This document shows positions 7,450 through 14,841 of a DNA stretch of 37,121 nt, piece after piece. The notes below the pieces were generated by a model, which was given only the letters and a program-made list of their open reading frames with translations, was not told the DNA's origin and made no database searches. Position numbers and translations under genes: made by a program. Every line of letters begins with the position of its first letter. The stretch's first letter is position 1. This DNA comes from Gordonia neofelifaecis NRRL B-59395 (GTDB taxonomy: Bacteria > Actinomycetota > Actinomycetes > Mycobacteriales > Mycobacteriaceae), in NCBI RefSeq assembly GCF_000192435.1, contig NZ_AEUD01000024.1, positions 1-37,121 of the forward strand, read 5' to 3'.

Positions 7450-9012
7450 ATGCCGATGACCACAACCACCCCCGAATGGACGCAGGAATACGACGTCATC
7501 GTCGCCGGATCAGGAGCGGGCGGCGTCACCGGCACCTACACCGCCGCGCGCGAGGGCCTGTCGGTCCTGATGGTCGAGGCCTCGGACAAGTTCGGCGGCA
7601 CCACCGCCTACTCGGGCGGCGGCGGCATGTGGTTCCCGTGCAACCCGGTGCTCCTCCGCGCCGGCGCCGAGGACTCGATCGAGGACGCGCTCACCTACTA
7701 CCGCGCAGTGGTCGGCGATCGCACCCCCGTCGAACTCCAGGAGACCTACGTCCGCGGCGGCGCCCCGCTGATCGAGTACCTCGAGCAGGACAAGCACCTC
7801 GAGTTCGTCCCCCTCCCCTGGCCGGACTACTTCGGAAAGGCACCGAAGGCCAAGCTCGACGGTATGCGGCACACCATGCCCAACCCGCTGCCCGTCTCCG
7901 ACGCTCCCGAGTACAAGGACATCGTCCGCGGCCCGCTGGACGTGGACCGCCACGGCGCGCCCACCCCGGACGACCTCTTCATCGGCGGCCGCGCGCTCGT
8001 CGCCCGCTTCCTCAAGGCGATCGCCGAGTTCGACAACGCGAAGGTTCAGCTGAACAGCCCGGTCGTCGACCTGGTCGTCGAGGACGGCGCCGTGACCGGT
8101 GTGATCATCGAGGTCGACGGCGAGCGCCAGGCCATCCGCGCCCGCCGCGGCGTCGTGCTCGCCGCAGGTGGCTTCGAGGGCAACGACGCCATGCGCAAGG
8201 AGTTCGGTGTGCCCGGCGTCGCCCGCGACACCATGGGCCCCGACACCAACCAGGGCCTGACCCACCAGGCGGGCATCGCCGCAGGCGCCGACACCGACCT
8301 GATGGATCAGGCGTGGTGGTCGCCCGGCCTGACCCACCCGGATGGTCGTAGCGCGTTCGCTCTCTGGTTCACCGGCGGCATCTTCGTCAATCAGGACGGC
8401 AAGCGCTTCGTCAACGAGTCGGCCCCGTACGACCGCATCGGCCGCGAGGCCCTCAAGCAGATCGCCGACGACCAGCTCACGCTCCCGTTCTGGATGATCT
8501 ACGACGACAAGGAGGGCGAGGTCCCGCCGATCAAGGCCGCGAACGTCGAGTTCTTCCCGACCGAGGAGTACCGCGAGGCGGGTCTGTGGCACACCGCGGA
8601 CACTATCGAGGAGCTCGCCGAGAAGATCGGCGTCCCCGCCGACGCGCTCGCCGCGACCGTCGCCCGCTTCAACGAGCAGGTCCCCACCGGCGTCGACCCC
8701 GACTTCGGCCGCGGCGACGAGGCCTACGACCGCGCGTTCTCCGCCGGCGAGCCGCCGCTGTTCGCGGTGGACCAGGGCCCGTTCCACGCTGCCGTCTTCG
8801 GTCTGTCGGACCTCGGCACCAAGGGCGGACTGAAGACCAACACCGCGGGCAACGTGCTGCGTACCGACGGCTCGACCATCACCGGCCTGTACGCCGCGGG
8901 CAACACCATGGCGGCCCCCAGCGGACTCGCCTACCCCGGTGGCGGCAACCCGATCGGCACCTCGATGCTGTTCAGCCACCTCGCAGTCCGCGACATTCTC
9001 GCGCGCGGCTGA
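7450..9012 (+). CDS. kstD: 3-ketosteroid-delta1-dehydrogenase family flavoprotein (copy 1)
   Basis: An FAD protein of 520 residues in the KstD/fumarate-reductase flavoprotein family. KstD introduces the C1-C2 double bond in 3-ketosteroids. Seen: the dinucleotide motif DVIVAGSGAGG (about 15-25), FGGTTAYSGGGGMW, a tyrosine in WPDYF (Tyr127) matching the first active-site Tyr of Rhodococcus KstD1, a tyrosine in NESAPYD matching the second, and the C-terminal pair Tyr495/Gly499 in YPGGG matching the Tyr and Gly that hold the 3-keto group. The tail PGGGNPIGTSMLFSH differs from the classic YAGPGATIGP seen in the next gene, so a delta4 or other positional specificity is possible. ATG 7456 is an equally good start by ribosome-site spacing (GGAG at 7443). 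It begins a run of co-directional genes. Confidence 0.82.
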   Translation: MPMTTTTPEWTQEYDVIVAGSGAGGVTGTYTAAREGLSVLMVEASDKFGGTTAYSGGGGMWFPCNPVLLRAGAEDSIEDALTYYRAVVGDRTPVELQETYVRGGAPLIEYLEQDKHLEFVPLPWPDYFGKAPKAKLDGMRHTMPNPLPVSDAPEYKDIVRGPLDVDRHGAPTPDDLFIGGRALVARFLKAIAEFDNAKVQLNSPVVDLVVEDGAVTGVIIEVDGERQAIRARRGVVLAAGGFEGNDAMRKEFGVPGVARDTMGPDTNQGLTHQAGIAAGADTDLMDQAWWSPGLTHPDGRSAFALWFTGGIFVNQDGKRFVNESAPYDRIGREALKQIADDQLTLPFWMIYDDKEGEVPPIKAANVEFFPTEEYREAGLWHTADTIEELAEKIGVPADALAATVARFNEQVPTGVDPDFGRGDEAYDRAFSAGEPPLFAVDQGPFHAAVFGLSDLGTKGGLKTNTAGNVLRTDGSTITGLYAAGNTMAAPSGLAYPGGGNPIGTSMLFSHLAVRDILARG

Positions 9013-9043
9013 GTTCTACAGAAGACTTCGGAAGGATAGACCT

Positions 9044-10714
9044 GTGAGTGATTCACAGAACCCCCAGTGGGACGACGAGTACGACGTCGTCGTCGTCGGC
9101 AGCGGTGCCGGCGGCATGACCGCGGCCCTCACCGCCGCTGATCGCGGACTGAAGGCGCTCATCGTCGAGAAGGCCGACGTGTACGGCGGCAGCACCGCGT
9201 TGTCCGGCGGCGGCGTGTGGGTTCCGAACAACCCCACGCTGCGGCGCATCGGGATCGTCGACGACCCCAAGGACGTGCGCAAGTACCTCGACTCGATCGT
9301 CGGCGACAAGGTGCCGTCGGCGAACCTCGACGCGTACATCGACCAGGGCCCGAAGATGATCGAGCTCCTCGAACGCAACAAGAACATCAAGTTCCAGTGG
9401 TGCACCGGATACGCCGATTACCACCCGGAGAATCCGGGCGGCCGCCCCGCCGGCCGCTCTATCGAGCCGTCACCCGTCAACAGCAAGAAGCTGGGCGTCG
9501 ACCAGGCCCAGCTGCGTCCGGCGGCGCTGGCCACGCCCCCCGGCCTGTACATCACCCAGAAGGACTTCGTGCAGCTGAACATGGTCGCACGGACTTGGAA
9601 GGCCCGTCGCACGGCGTTCCTGACCGGTCTGCGCGCAGCTAAGGCGATTGTTCTGCGCCAGAAGATGGAGACGCTCGGCCAGGCCCTCATCGTCCGGCTG
9701 CGCCTCGCGCTGAAGGACACCGACGTGAAGCTGTGGCTGTCGTCGCCGATGGAGTCGCTGATCACTGATGCTTCCGGCGCGGTCACCGGCGTCGAGGTCC
9801 GTCGCGGCGGCACGTCGAAGAGGATCCGCGCCACCCGCGGCGTCATTCTCGCCAGCGGCGGATTCGAATTCAACCAGGAGATGCGCGACAAGTTCCTCCC
9901 CGAGGGGGCGCACCCCAACTTCAGCGCCGCTGCCGAGAGCAACACTGGCGACGGAATCCTGGCGGGCGAGGCCGTAGGCGCCGCGGTCTCGCTCATGGAC
10001 GACGCCTGGTGGATGCCGTCGATGCAGACCCCGAAGGGTGTCAACCAGGTGCTGGTGTCTGAGCGGTCGGTGCCGCGCGCAATCATCGTCGACCAGCACG
10101 CACAGCGCTTCACCAACGAGGCGTCGCCGTACGTCACGTTCACGCACGACCAGTTGGAGGGCCGCCACGAGCCGACTTGGTTCATCTTCGACGCGGTCGC
10201 CAAGAAGCGCTACCAGATCGGCGGCATCATGCCGGGCCAGAAGTTCCCGAAGAGCTGGCTGTCAGCGGGCCTGATCCGGACCGCGGACACCATCGAGGAG
10301 TTGGCGGGCAAAATCGATCTGGACCCGGCGACGCTGCGCGGCACCGTCGACCGCTTCAATGACATGGCAGCCAAGGGCCACGACGACGACTTCAACCGCG
10401 GCGACAGCGCGTACGACCGGTACTACGGCGACCCGACGCTGCCGAATCCGGTGCTCGACTCGATCGACCAGGGGCCGTACTACGCGCTGCAGATGCGGGT
10501 CGGCGACCTCGGCACCAAGGGCGGACTTGTCTATAACGAGAACGCTCAGGTGTTGCGCGAGGACGACACTGTAATCGAGGGCCTGTACGCCACCGGCAAC
10601 ACCTCGGCCGCGGTCATGGGCAACGAGTACGCCGGCCCCGGCGCCACCATCGGCCCAGCCATGACGTTCGGTTACATCGCCGCCAACCACGCGGCAGACG
10701 CGAAGAAGGCCTGA
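9044..10714 (+). CDS. kstD: 3-ketosteroid-delta1-dehydrogenase (copy 2)
   Basis: A 556-residue KstD-family flavoprotein with the classic motifs: DVVVVGSGAGGMTAAL at the FAD site, VYGGSTALSGGGVWVPNN, a Tyr in NEASPYVTF, and YAGPGATIGPAMTFGYIAA near the C-terminus, which has the active-site Tyr and Gly four residues apart. With KshA it destabilises ring B of androstenedione-type steroids. The start is GTG 9044 with GGAAGG nine bases upstream; the frame is open further left only because it overlaps the previous gene. It follows copy 1 by 31 bases and its stop codon overlaps the next gene's start (TGATG). The length and the extra region at about 135-220 resemble the longer KstD2-type enzymes. Two tandem, clearly different KstDs suggest different substrates or steps. 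Confidence 0.88.
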   Translation: MSDSQNPQWDDEYDVVVVGSGAGGMTAALTAADRGLKALIVEKADVYGGSTALSGGGVWVPNNPTLRRIGIVDDPKDVRKYLDSIVGDKVPSANLDAYIDQGPKMIELLERNKNIKFQWCTGYADYHPENPGGRPAGRSIEPSPVNSKKLGVDQAQLRPAALATPPGLYITQKDFVQLNMVARTWKARRTAFLTGLRAAKAIVLRQKMETLGQALIVRLRLALKDTDVKLWLSSPMESLITDASGAVTGVEVRRGGTSKRIRATRGVILASGGFEFNQEMRDKFLPEGAHPNFSAAAESNTGDGILAGEAVGAAVSLMDDAWWMPSMQTPKGVNQVLVSERSVPRAIIVDQHAQRFTNEASPYVTFTHDQLEGRHEPTWFIFDAVAKKRYQIGGIMPGQKFPKSWLSAGLIRTADTIEELAGKIDLDPATLRGTVDRFNDMAAKGHDDDFNRGDSAYDRYYGDPTLPNPVLDSIDQGPYYALQMRVGDLGTKGGLVYNENAQVLREDDTVIEGLYATGNTSAAVMGNEYAGPGATIGPAMTFGYIAANHAADAKKA

Positions 10715-11220
10715 TGTCCGGGCAGATCATCCAGAACGGGTACGTGGTCGACGATCTCGACGCCACGATCGCCCACTGGGTGAAGCACACCGGCATCGGT
10801 CCCTGGACCGTGTTCCGCGGCGTCACCCTCGACGGCCGCTATCGCGGCGAGGAGACGTCCGTGACATTCGACGTCGCGATGGGATACACCGGTGAGCTGC
10901 AGGTGGAGCTGATGCACATCACCTCCACCACGCCTTCTCCCTACGCGGATGAGAACGGCACGCCGAAGCTCGGCCCGCACCACGTCGCGTGGCTCTCGGA
11001 CGACCTGGACGCCAGTGTCGCCGAGGCCACCGGCCGCGGGCTCGAGGTGCTGTTCCGCGCGGGCAACGAGGCCACCCAGGTGGCCTACCTCGAGTCCCCC
11101 GATCACCCCGGGCTCGTCTTCGAGTACATCCAGGGACCGATGATGCGCGAGATGCTCGCCGCAGGCATCGCGGCCGCCCGAGACTGGGACGGGACGAACC
11201 CCGTACAGGAACTCGGCTGA
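10714..11220 (+). CDS. VOC (glyoxalase-fold) protein of unknown role in the steroid operon
   Basis: A 168-residue single protein of the vicinal oxygen chelate superfamily: IIQNGYVVDDLDATIAHWV opens the first beta-alpha-beta-beta-beta unit and PHHVAWLSDDLDASVAEA the second, ending in a possible metal-ligand Glu in LVFEYIQGP. It is of the glyoxalase_4/epimerase-like type and is too short and too divergent for an extradiol dioxygenase. Its start overlaps the kstD stop by one base, so translation is probably coupled, and the isomerase gene follows after 37 bases. A role in handling a steroid intermediate (epimerisation, isomerisation or binding) is inferred only from position. A second, distinct VOC protein occurs at 19562. 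Confidence 0.75.
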   Translation: MSGQIIQNGYVVDDLDATIAHWVKHTGIGPWTVFRGVTLDGRYRGEETSVTFDVAMGYTGELQVELMHITSTTPSPYADENGTPKLGPHHVAWLSDDLDASVAEATGRGLEVLFRAGNEATQVAYLESPDHPGLVFEYIQGPMMREMLAAGIAAARDWDGTNPVQELG

Positions 11221-11257
11221 GCGCCGCCACCTTCCACAACAGCTCAAGGAGAACAAC

Positions 11258-11617
11258 ATGGCAGATATCAAGGCAGTCATCACCGAGTACCTCGCAGCCG
11301 TCGCCTCCGGCGACGCCTCGAAGGTCGCGGCACTGTACGCCGACGAGGCCACTCTCGAAGACCCGGTGGGCTCGGAGCCCAACCGGGGTCGCGCCGCCAT
11401 CGAGGCGTTCTACGGCGGTCTGCAGGGTGAGATCAGCACCGAACTGCTCAACGCACGGGTCGCCGGACTCGAAGCGGCGTTCCACTTCCGGGTCATCACC
11501 AAGGCCGGCGACGCCACCTACACCATCGAGCCGATCGACGTCATGACGTTCGACGAGTCCGGCAAGATCACCTCGATGCGTGCCTTCTGGTCGCCCGAGG
11601 ACATGGTCGTCGGCTAG
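11258..11617 (+). CDS. Delta5-3-ketosteroid isomerase (KSI, NTF2/SnoaL fold)
   Basis: A 119-residue protein that shifts the C5-C6 double bond of 3-keto-5-ene steroids to C4-C5. It matches the 125-residue Comamonas testosteroni KSI in the regions I recall: YADEATLEDPVGSEP against FADDATVEDPVGSEP, and EPIDVMTFDESGKITSMRA against APIDHFRFNGAGKVVSMRA. All three catalytic residues are present: Tyr11 (Tyr14 in C. testosteroni), Asp35 (Asp38, the proton shuttle) and Asp94 (Asp99). An AAGGAG ribosome site precedes the ATG. It lies in the kstD operon, so the operon can process delta5 steroids after 3-beta-hydroxyl oxidation, for example pregnenolone or dehydroepiandrosterone. Actinobacteria commonly use bifunctional cholesterol oxidase or 3-beta-HSD for this step, so a separate classical KSI is notable. 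Confidence 0.9.
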   Translation: MADIKAVITEYLAAVASGDASKVAALYADEATLEDPVGSEPNRGRAAIEAFYGGLQGEISTELLNARVAGLEAAFHFRVITKAGDATYTIEPIDVMTFDESGKITSMRAFWSPEDMVVG

Positions 11618-11635
11618 TCGGCGGAAGGAACCGAA

Positions 11636-11896
11636 ATGTACGAAGTCACCTGCACCAGCTGCAGCAACAAGGTCCTGGTCGAGAAGTTCAGCCCGGTGCA
11701 CACCAGTGTGCAGTGGATGTCCGAGAACTCGGCGGCCGCGTGCCCCGAGTTCGCCGAGCGCGCCAAGCGCGGCGAGGACATCAACCACGTGCCGAACTGC
11801 CTCGCGCTTCGGGACTCGATCGAGGCTCAGGTCCGGCTCGGGAACATCCCGACCGACAGCCACCGACAGGAACCGGTCCCCGGCCGGATCGGTTAG
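11636..11896 (+). CDS. Small cysteine-containing protein, function unknown
   Basis: An 86-residue protein that I do not recognise. It starts VTCTSC (Cys6, Cys9) and has single cysteines at about 36 (ACPEF) and 55 (PNCLAL), which together could make a four-cysteine metal or Fe-S site, although only the first pair has CxxC spacing. There is no signal peptide or membrane segment. The ATG at 11636 is supported by GGAAGGAA upstream, and the gene lies 18 bases after the isomerase gene, so the two are surely co-transcribed. Codon use is the same as in its neighbours. Possible roles are a ferredoxin-like or electron-transfer accessory, a zinc-ribbon-like scaffold, or an enzyme maturation factor; none is supported beyond the cysteine pattern. 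Confidence 0.75.
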   Translation: MYEVTCTSCSNKVLVEKFSPVHTSVQWMSENSAAACPEFAERAKRGEDINHVPNCLALRDSIEAQVRLGNIPTDSHRQEPVPGRIG

Positions 11897-11908
11897 CCCA
11901 CCCGCGTT

Positions 11909-11943
11909 CGCCGGCCCGCACTGCGGGCCGGCGTTCTGCTTTC
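11909..11943 (+). terminator. Hairpin terminator or attenuator inside the operon
   Basis: An 11-bp perfect stem (CGCCGGCCCGC at 11909-11919 with 11923-11933) with a 3-base loop and a following TTCTGCTTT. It lies 12 bases after the 86-residue gene and 22 bases before the hsaD-type gene, whose own GAAGGAG follows at once. It could end part of the transcription and reduce hsaD expression. Confidence 0.75.
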
Positions 11944-11965
11944 CACCCCTCTGAAGGAGCAATCC

Positions 11966-12832
11966 ATGACCGACCAGGTCATCCCCGACTACGACGCCAC
12001 GATGCGCGAGCTGCAGACCGACAACGGTGTGCTGCGCTACCACGAGTACGGCGACGGTCCGCCTCTCGTCCTCCTCCACGGTTCGGGCCCCGGTGTCTCC
12101 GGCTGGCGCAACTACCGAGGCAACCTCGGACTGTTCGGACAGCACTTCCGCTGCCTGGTCCTCGAGTTCCCCGGCTTCGGTGTCAGCGACGACTGGGGCG
12201 GCCACCCGATGGTCACCGCTCTCAGCGCGATGGAGGCGTTCGTCGACGGACTGGGTCTGGACACCTTCGACGTCATCGGCAACTCGATGGGCGGCGGCGT
12301 CGGCATCGGCTACGACCTGGCCCACCCCGGCCGCATCCGTCGGCTGGTCACCATCGGCGGCATCGGCCGCAACATCTTCAGCCCGGGCCCCGGCGAGGGG
12401 ATCAAGCTGCTGCAGGAGTTCACCGAGAACCCGACCCGCGAGAGCCTCGTCCAGTGGCTCCACTCGATGGTCTACAACCCGGCCGTGGTGACCGATGAGC
12501 TGATCGAGGAGCGCTGGGCGCTGGGCACCGATCCGGGTGCTCTCGAGAGCGCTCGCCGGATGTACGGCAAAGCCGCGTTCGCGGCGATGATCAAGGGCAT
12601 GGAGGCCTCCGACGTCCCGCCGCAGTGGGCACAGATGCACAAGGTCAAGGCCAAGACCCTCCTGACCTGGGGTCGCGACGACCGCGTGAGCCCGCTCGAC
12701 ATGGCGCTCATCCCCATGCGGGTGATCCCCAACGCCGAACTGCACGTGTTCCCGAACTGCGGCCACTGGGCGATGATCGAGGCGAAGGCGGACTTCGAGC
12801 GGACTGTGCTCGGGTTCTTGCGGGAGGCGTAG
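11966..12832 (+). CDS. hsaD: HsaD-type meta-cleavage product hydrolase (alpha/beta hydrolase)
   Basis: A C-C bond serine hydrolase of 288 residues, predicted to split 4,9-DSHA into the C/D-ring propanoate (HIP/DOHNAA) and 2-hydroxyhexa-2,4-dienoate. Seen: the oxyanion segment HGSGPG (39-44), nucleophile Ser107 in GNSMGGG, acid Asp239 in WGRDDRVSPLD and base His267 in CGHWAMIE, all in the positions of the 291-residue M. tuberculosis HsaD. NPTRESL and VMVYN-like segments of the lid also agree. This is the step after HsaC, encoded about 9 kb upstream. GAAGGAG lies before the start. The gene ends just before a large inverted repeat that separates it from the convergent glycosyltransferase gene. 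HsaE, F and G, needed for the dienoate, are absent here. Confidence 0.85.
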   Translation: MTDQVIPDYDATMRELQTDNGVLRYHEYGDGPPLVLLHGSGPGVSGWRNYRGNLGLFGQHFRCLVLEFPGFGVSDDWGGHPMVTALSAMEAFVDGLGLDTFDVIGNSMGGGVGIGYDLAHPGRIRRLVTIGGIGRNIFSPGPGEGIKLLQEFTENPTRESLVQWLHSMVYNPAVVTDELIEERWALGTDPGALESARRMYGKAAFAAMIKGMEASDVPPQWAQMHKVKAKTLLTWGRDDRVSPLDMALIPMRVIPNAELHVFPNCGHWAMIEAKADFERTVLGFLREA

Positions 12833-12860
12833 GCGTTCGTCCTCCGTCGCCCGGTACCCC

Positions 12861-12956
12861 GGTGCAGGCGGGGGAGGTTCTCCCTCGGCAGTCCTCGCTC
12901 CTCGGCTAGCGCCTCGTCGCTGCGGAGAGCTCGGGAGAACCTCCCCCGCCTGCACC
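12861..12956. repeat. Perfect 24-bp inverted repeat between convergent genes
   Basis: The arm at 12861-12884 (GGTGCAGGCGGGGGAGG...) is the exact reverse complement of 12933-12956, with a 48-base spacer. It sits between the 3' ends of hsaD (+) and the glycosyltransferase (-) and probably acts as a bidirectional terminator. It differs in sequence from the dispersed repeats at 5427, 30165 and 37004. Confidence 0.85.
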
Positions 12957-12966
12957 TCGTTTCGAC

Positions 12967-14841
12967 CTACGCGTTCGCTCTGTGCGCTCGACCTACGCGT
13001 TCGCTCTGCGTCGGCTTGCGGCGGCGCGGCAACCAGTTCGGCATCGACGGGTGCATCGGCGGGTAGATCAGGGTGAGGGCCGAGGCGAGGGTGAAGTAGC
13101 TTCGCAGGACGCGGAACCCCAGGTAGTACGGGATGAACCGGACCGAGCTGGGTCGATAGATCAGGCAGACGATCACCGTCAGGATCATCGACATGCCCAG
13201 CAGGGTGGCGACCACCGGCTGCCACTGCATCGTGGGGAAGGTACTGCCGAAGACCGTGTACGCGATCAGCGCGTACAGCAGCAGGGGCGCTAGCATCGCC
13301 CGCCGCGCCGCGTTGACGAGATTGAACGGCAGCACGAACGTCCCCACCATCGTGGCGCCGTCGAAGAGCATGCCGCGGTTGCGGGCGGTGAGGTGGTAGA
13401 TGCTCCGGAACCAGCGGGTGCGCTGCTCCCGCAAGTGGGCGTAGGACGCCGGCGTCTCGCTGTAGTAGACCGCCTTCGGGTCGGCGACGCTGTGGTAGCC
13501 GGCCGCGGCCAGGCGCATGCAGATGTCGGTGTCCTCACCGTTCATGCCCTGCACCATGCCACCGACTTTCTTGAGACCGCTGCGGCGGTACACGGCGAAC
13601 ATCCCGGGGATCCCCATCACGGCGTCGTAGCCGTCGAGCGAGACCTGGAAGAATCCGTGCCGCGTGTAGACCTCGATGAGCCGGCACTTGTCGATCCAGG
13701 ACTTCTCCTCCAACGGCATCGGGATACCCCCGACGCAGCCGACGGTCGGATCCGCGAAGTGGCGCATCGCGGTCTCCAGGCAGCCCGGCCCGATGACCGT
13801 GTCGGCGTCGATCCGGACCACGAACTCCTCGGTGATGTTGTCGACGCCCATGTTCAGGGCGATCGCCTTCCCCGGCGTCGGACAGTCGAGGACCACACCG
13901 GTGATGTACTTGCAGTCGGCGATCGTCTCCTCGGCGACCTCGCCGGTCGTGTCCGACGACGCGTTGTTGACGACGTACAGGCGGACCGTACCCGGATAAG
14001 TCTTGGCCGCCTCGTCGACGGATTCGATCGTCGCGCCGATGCTGTGCGCCTCGTTGTGGGCGGGAACGAGGATCGCGACCGGCGGCGCGAAATCACTGTT
14101 CCGGGAGCGCTTGAGCTGTCGGACGCCGAGGATCGCGGTGGAGACCGCGAGGATCTGCTGCATCAGGAAGACTCCCGCACCGATGCCGCCGAGTACCGCC
14201 CAGTTCTTGAGCACGTCGACGACATCCTCGAGGAAGGTCATCGCCACCGCCGCACCGATCATCGCCAATGCGAGACAGGCGAACCACCGCCAGAACGCCT
14301 TCGCCGGCAGACGCGGAGTCTTGGCGAGCGGCCCGGGCTCGGGGAGCTGCGCCTGCCGCAGCAGGGTGTGCGGGAAGATCGCGAGTGCCGACAGCCCAGA
14401 GATCATCTGGCCGGCGAACACCGAGATCGACACGATGCCGAGAGCCTGCAGGCCACCCGCGATCAGGTCGAAGACGAGGCAGAAGCCCAGGAACTTGCCC
14501 AGCAGCGAGCCGACGAGATAGAGCCGGCGCCAGATGTTGGAGTAGGCCAGGAGACCGTAGGTGAGGAAGAAGATCGCGACGAACAACCGCAGGGGGAACA
14601 CCACGCTGCCTCGATCACGACCGAGGACCACTAGATCGGGCGGCACATCGCCGAAGCCCTCGCGAATCATGAAGGTGCGGAAGCAGAAGGCGAGGATTGC
14701 GAGCGCGACGAGGGTCACGATGAAGCCGTTGACGGCCGACGCCGGCCGGTCGACGGCGTACCCCTTGGGTGCGCTGTCGACCGACCGGAAGTGATCGGCG
14801 ATCGCCGCTGCCGCATGCTCCTGATGCGGGGCACTCGTCAT
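12967..14841 (-). CDS. Membrane family-2 glycosyltransferase, cellulose-synthase-like
   Basis: A 624-residue integral membrane GT2 protein. Several hydrophobic helices precede the catalytic domain (about 38-55, 83-101, 114-130, 140-157, 186-203, 216-240), the cytosolic catalytic domain covers about 252-480, and further helices follow (about 497-590). Catalytic signatures are in order: VPAHNE, DADT (Asp345/Asp347, UDP-sugar and metal), GEDTD (base at 436-437) and QRTRW (473-477), the Q/R-xx-RW motif of processive polysaccharide synthases. No PilZ domain is present, so direct c-di-GMP control as in BcsA is unlikely. Its start overlaps the stop codon of the BcsB-like gene by ATGA, so the two are translated together. 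It should polymerise and export a surface beta-glycan; the sugar cannot be told from sequence. Confidence 0.85.
   Translation of the reverse strand: MTSAPHQEHAAAAIADHFRSVDSAPKGYAVDRPASAVNGFIVTLVALAILAFCFRTFMIREGFGDVPPDLVVLGRDRGSVVFPLRLFVAIFFLTYGLLAYSNIWRRLYLVGSLLGKFLGFCLVFDLIAGGLQALGIVSISVFAGQMISGLSALAIFPHTLLRQAQLPEPGPLAKTPRLPAKAFWRWFACLALAMIGAAVAMTFLEDVVDVLKNWAVLGGIGAGVFLMQQILAVSTAILGVRQLKRSRNSDFAPPVAILVPAHNEAHSIGATIESVDEAAKTYPGTVRLYVVNNASSDTTGEVAEETIADCKYITGVVLDCPTPGKAIALNMGVDNITEEFVVRIDADTVIGPGCLETAMRHFADPTVGCVGGIPMPLEEKSWIDKCRLIEVYTRHGFFQVSLDGYDAVMGIPGMFAVYRRSGLKKVGGMVQGMNGEDTDICMRLAAAGYHSVADPKAVYYSETPASYAHLREQRTRWFRSIYHLTARNRGMLFDGATMVGTFVLPFNLVNAARRAMLAPLLLYALIAYTVFGSTFPTMQWQPVVATLLGMSMILTVIVCLIYRPSSVRFIPYYLGFRVLRSYFTLASALTLIYPPMHPSMPNWLPRRRKPTQSERVGRAHRANA

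Noticed and set aside
10919-13225. A 768-residue open frame on the minus strand opposite the VOC, KSI, small protein and HsaD genes
   Set aside because: It is antisense to four well-supported genes, its composition (runs of H, D, R, V, G and Q) is that of a shadow frame in high-GC DNA, and it has no domain-like sequence.
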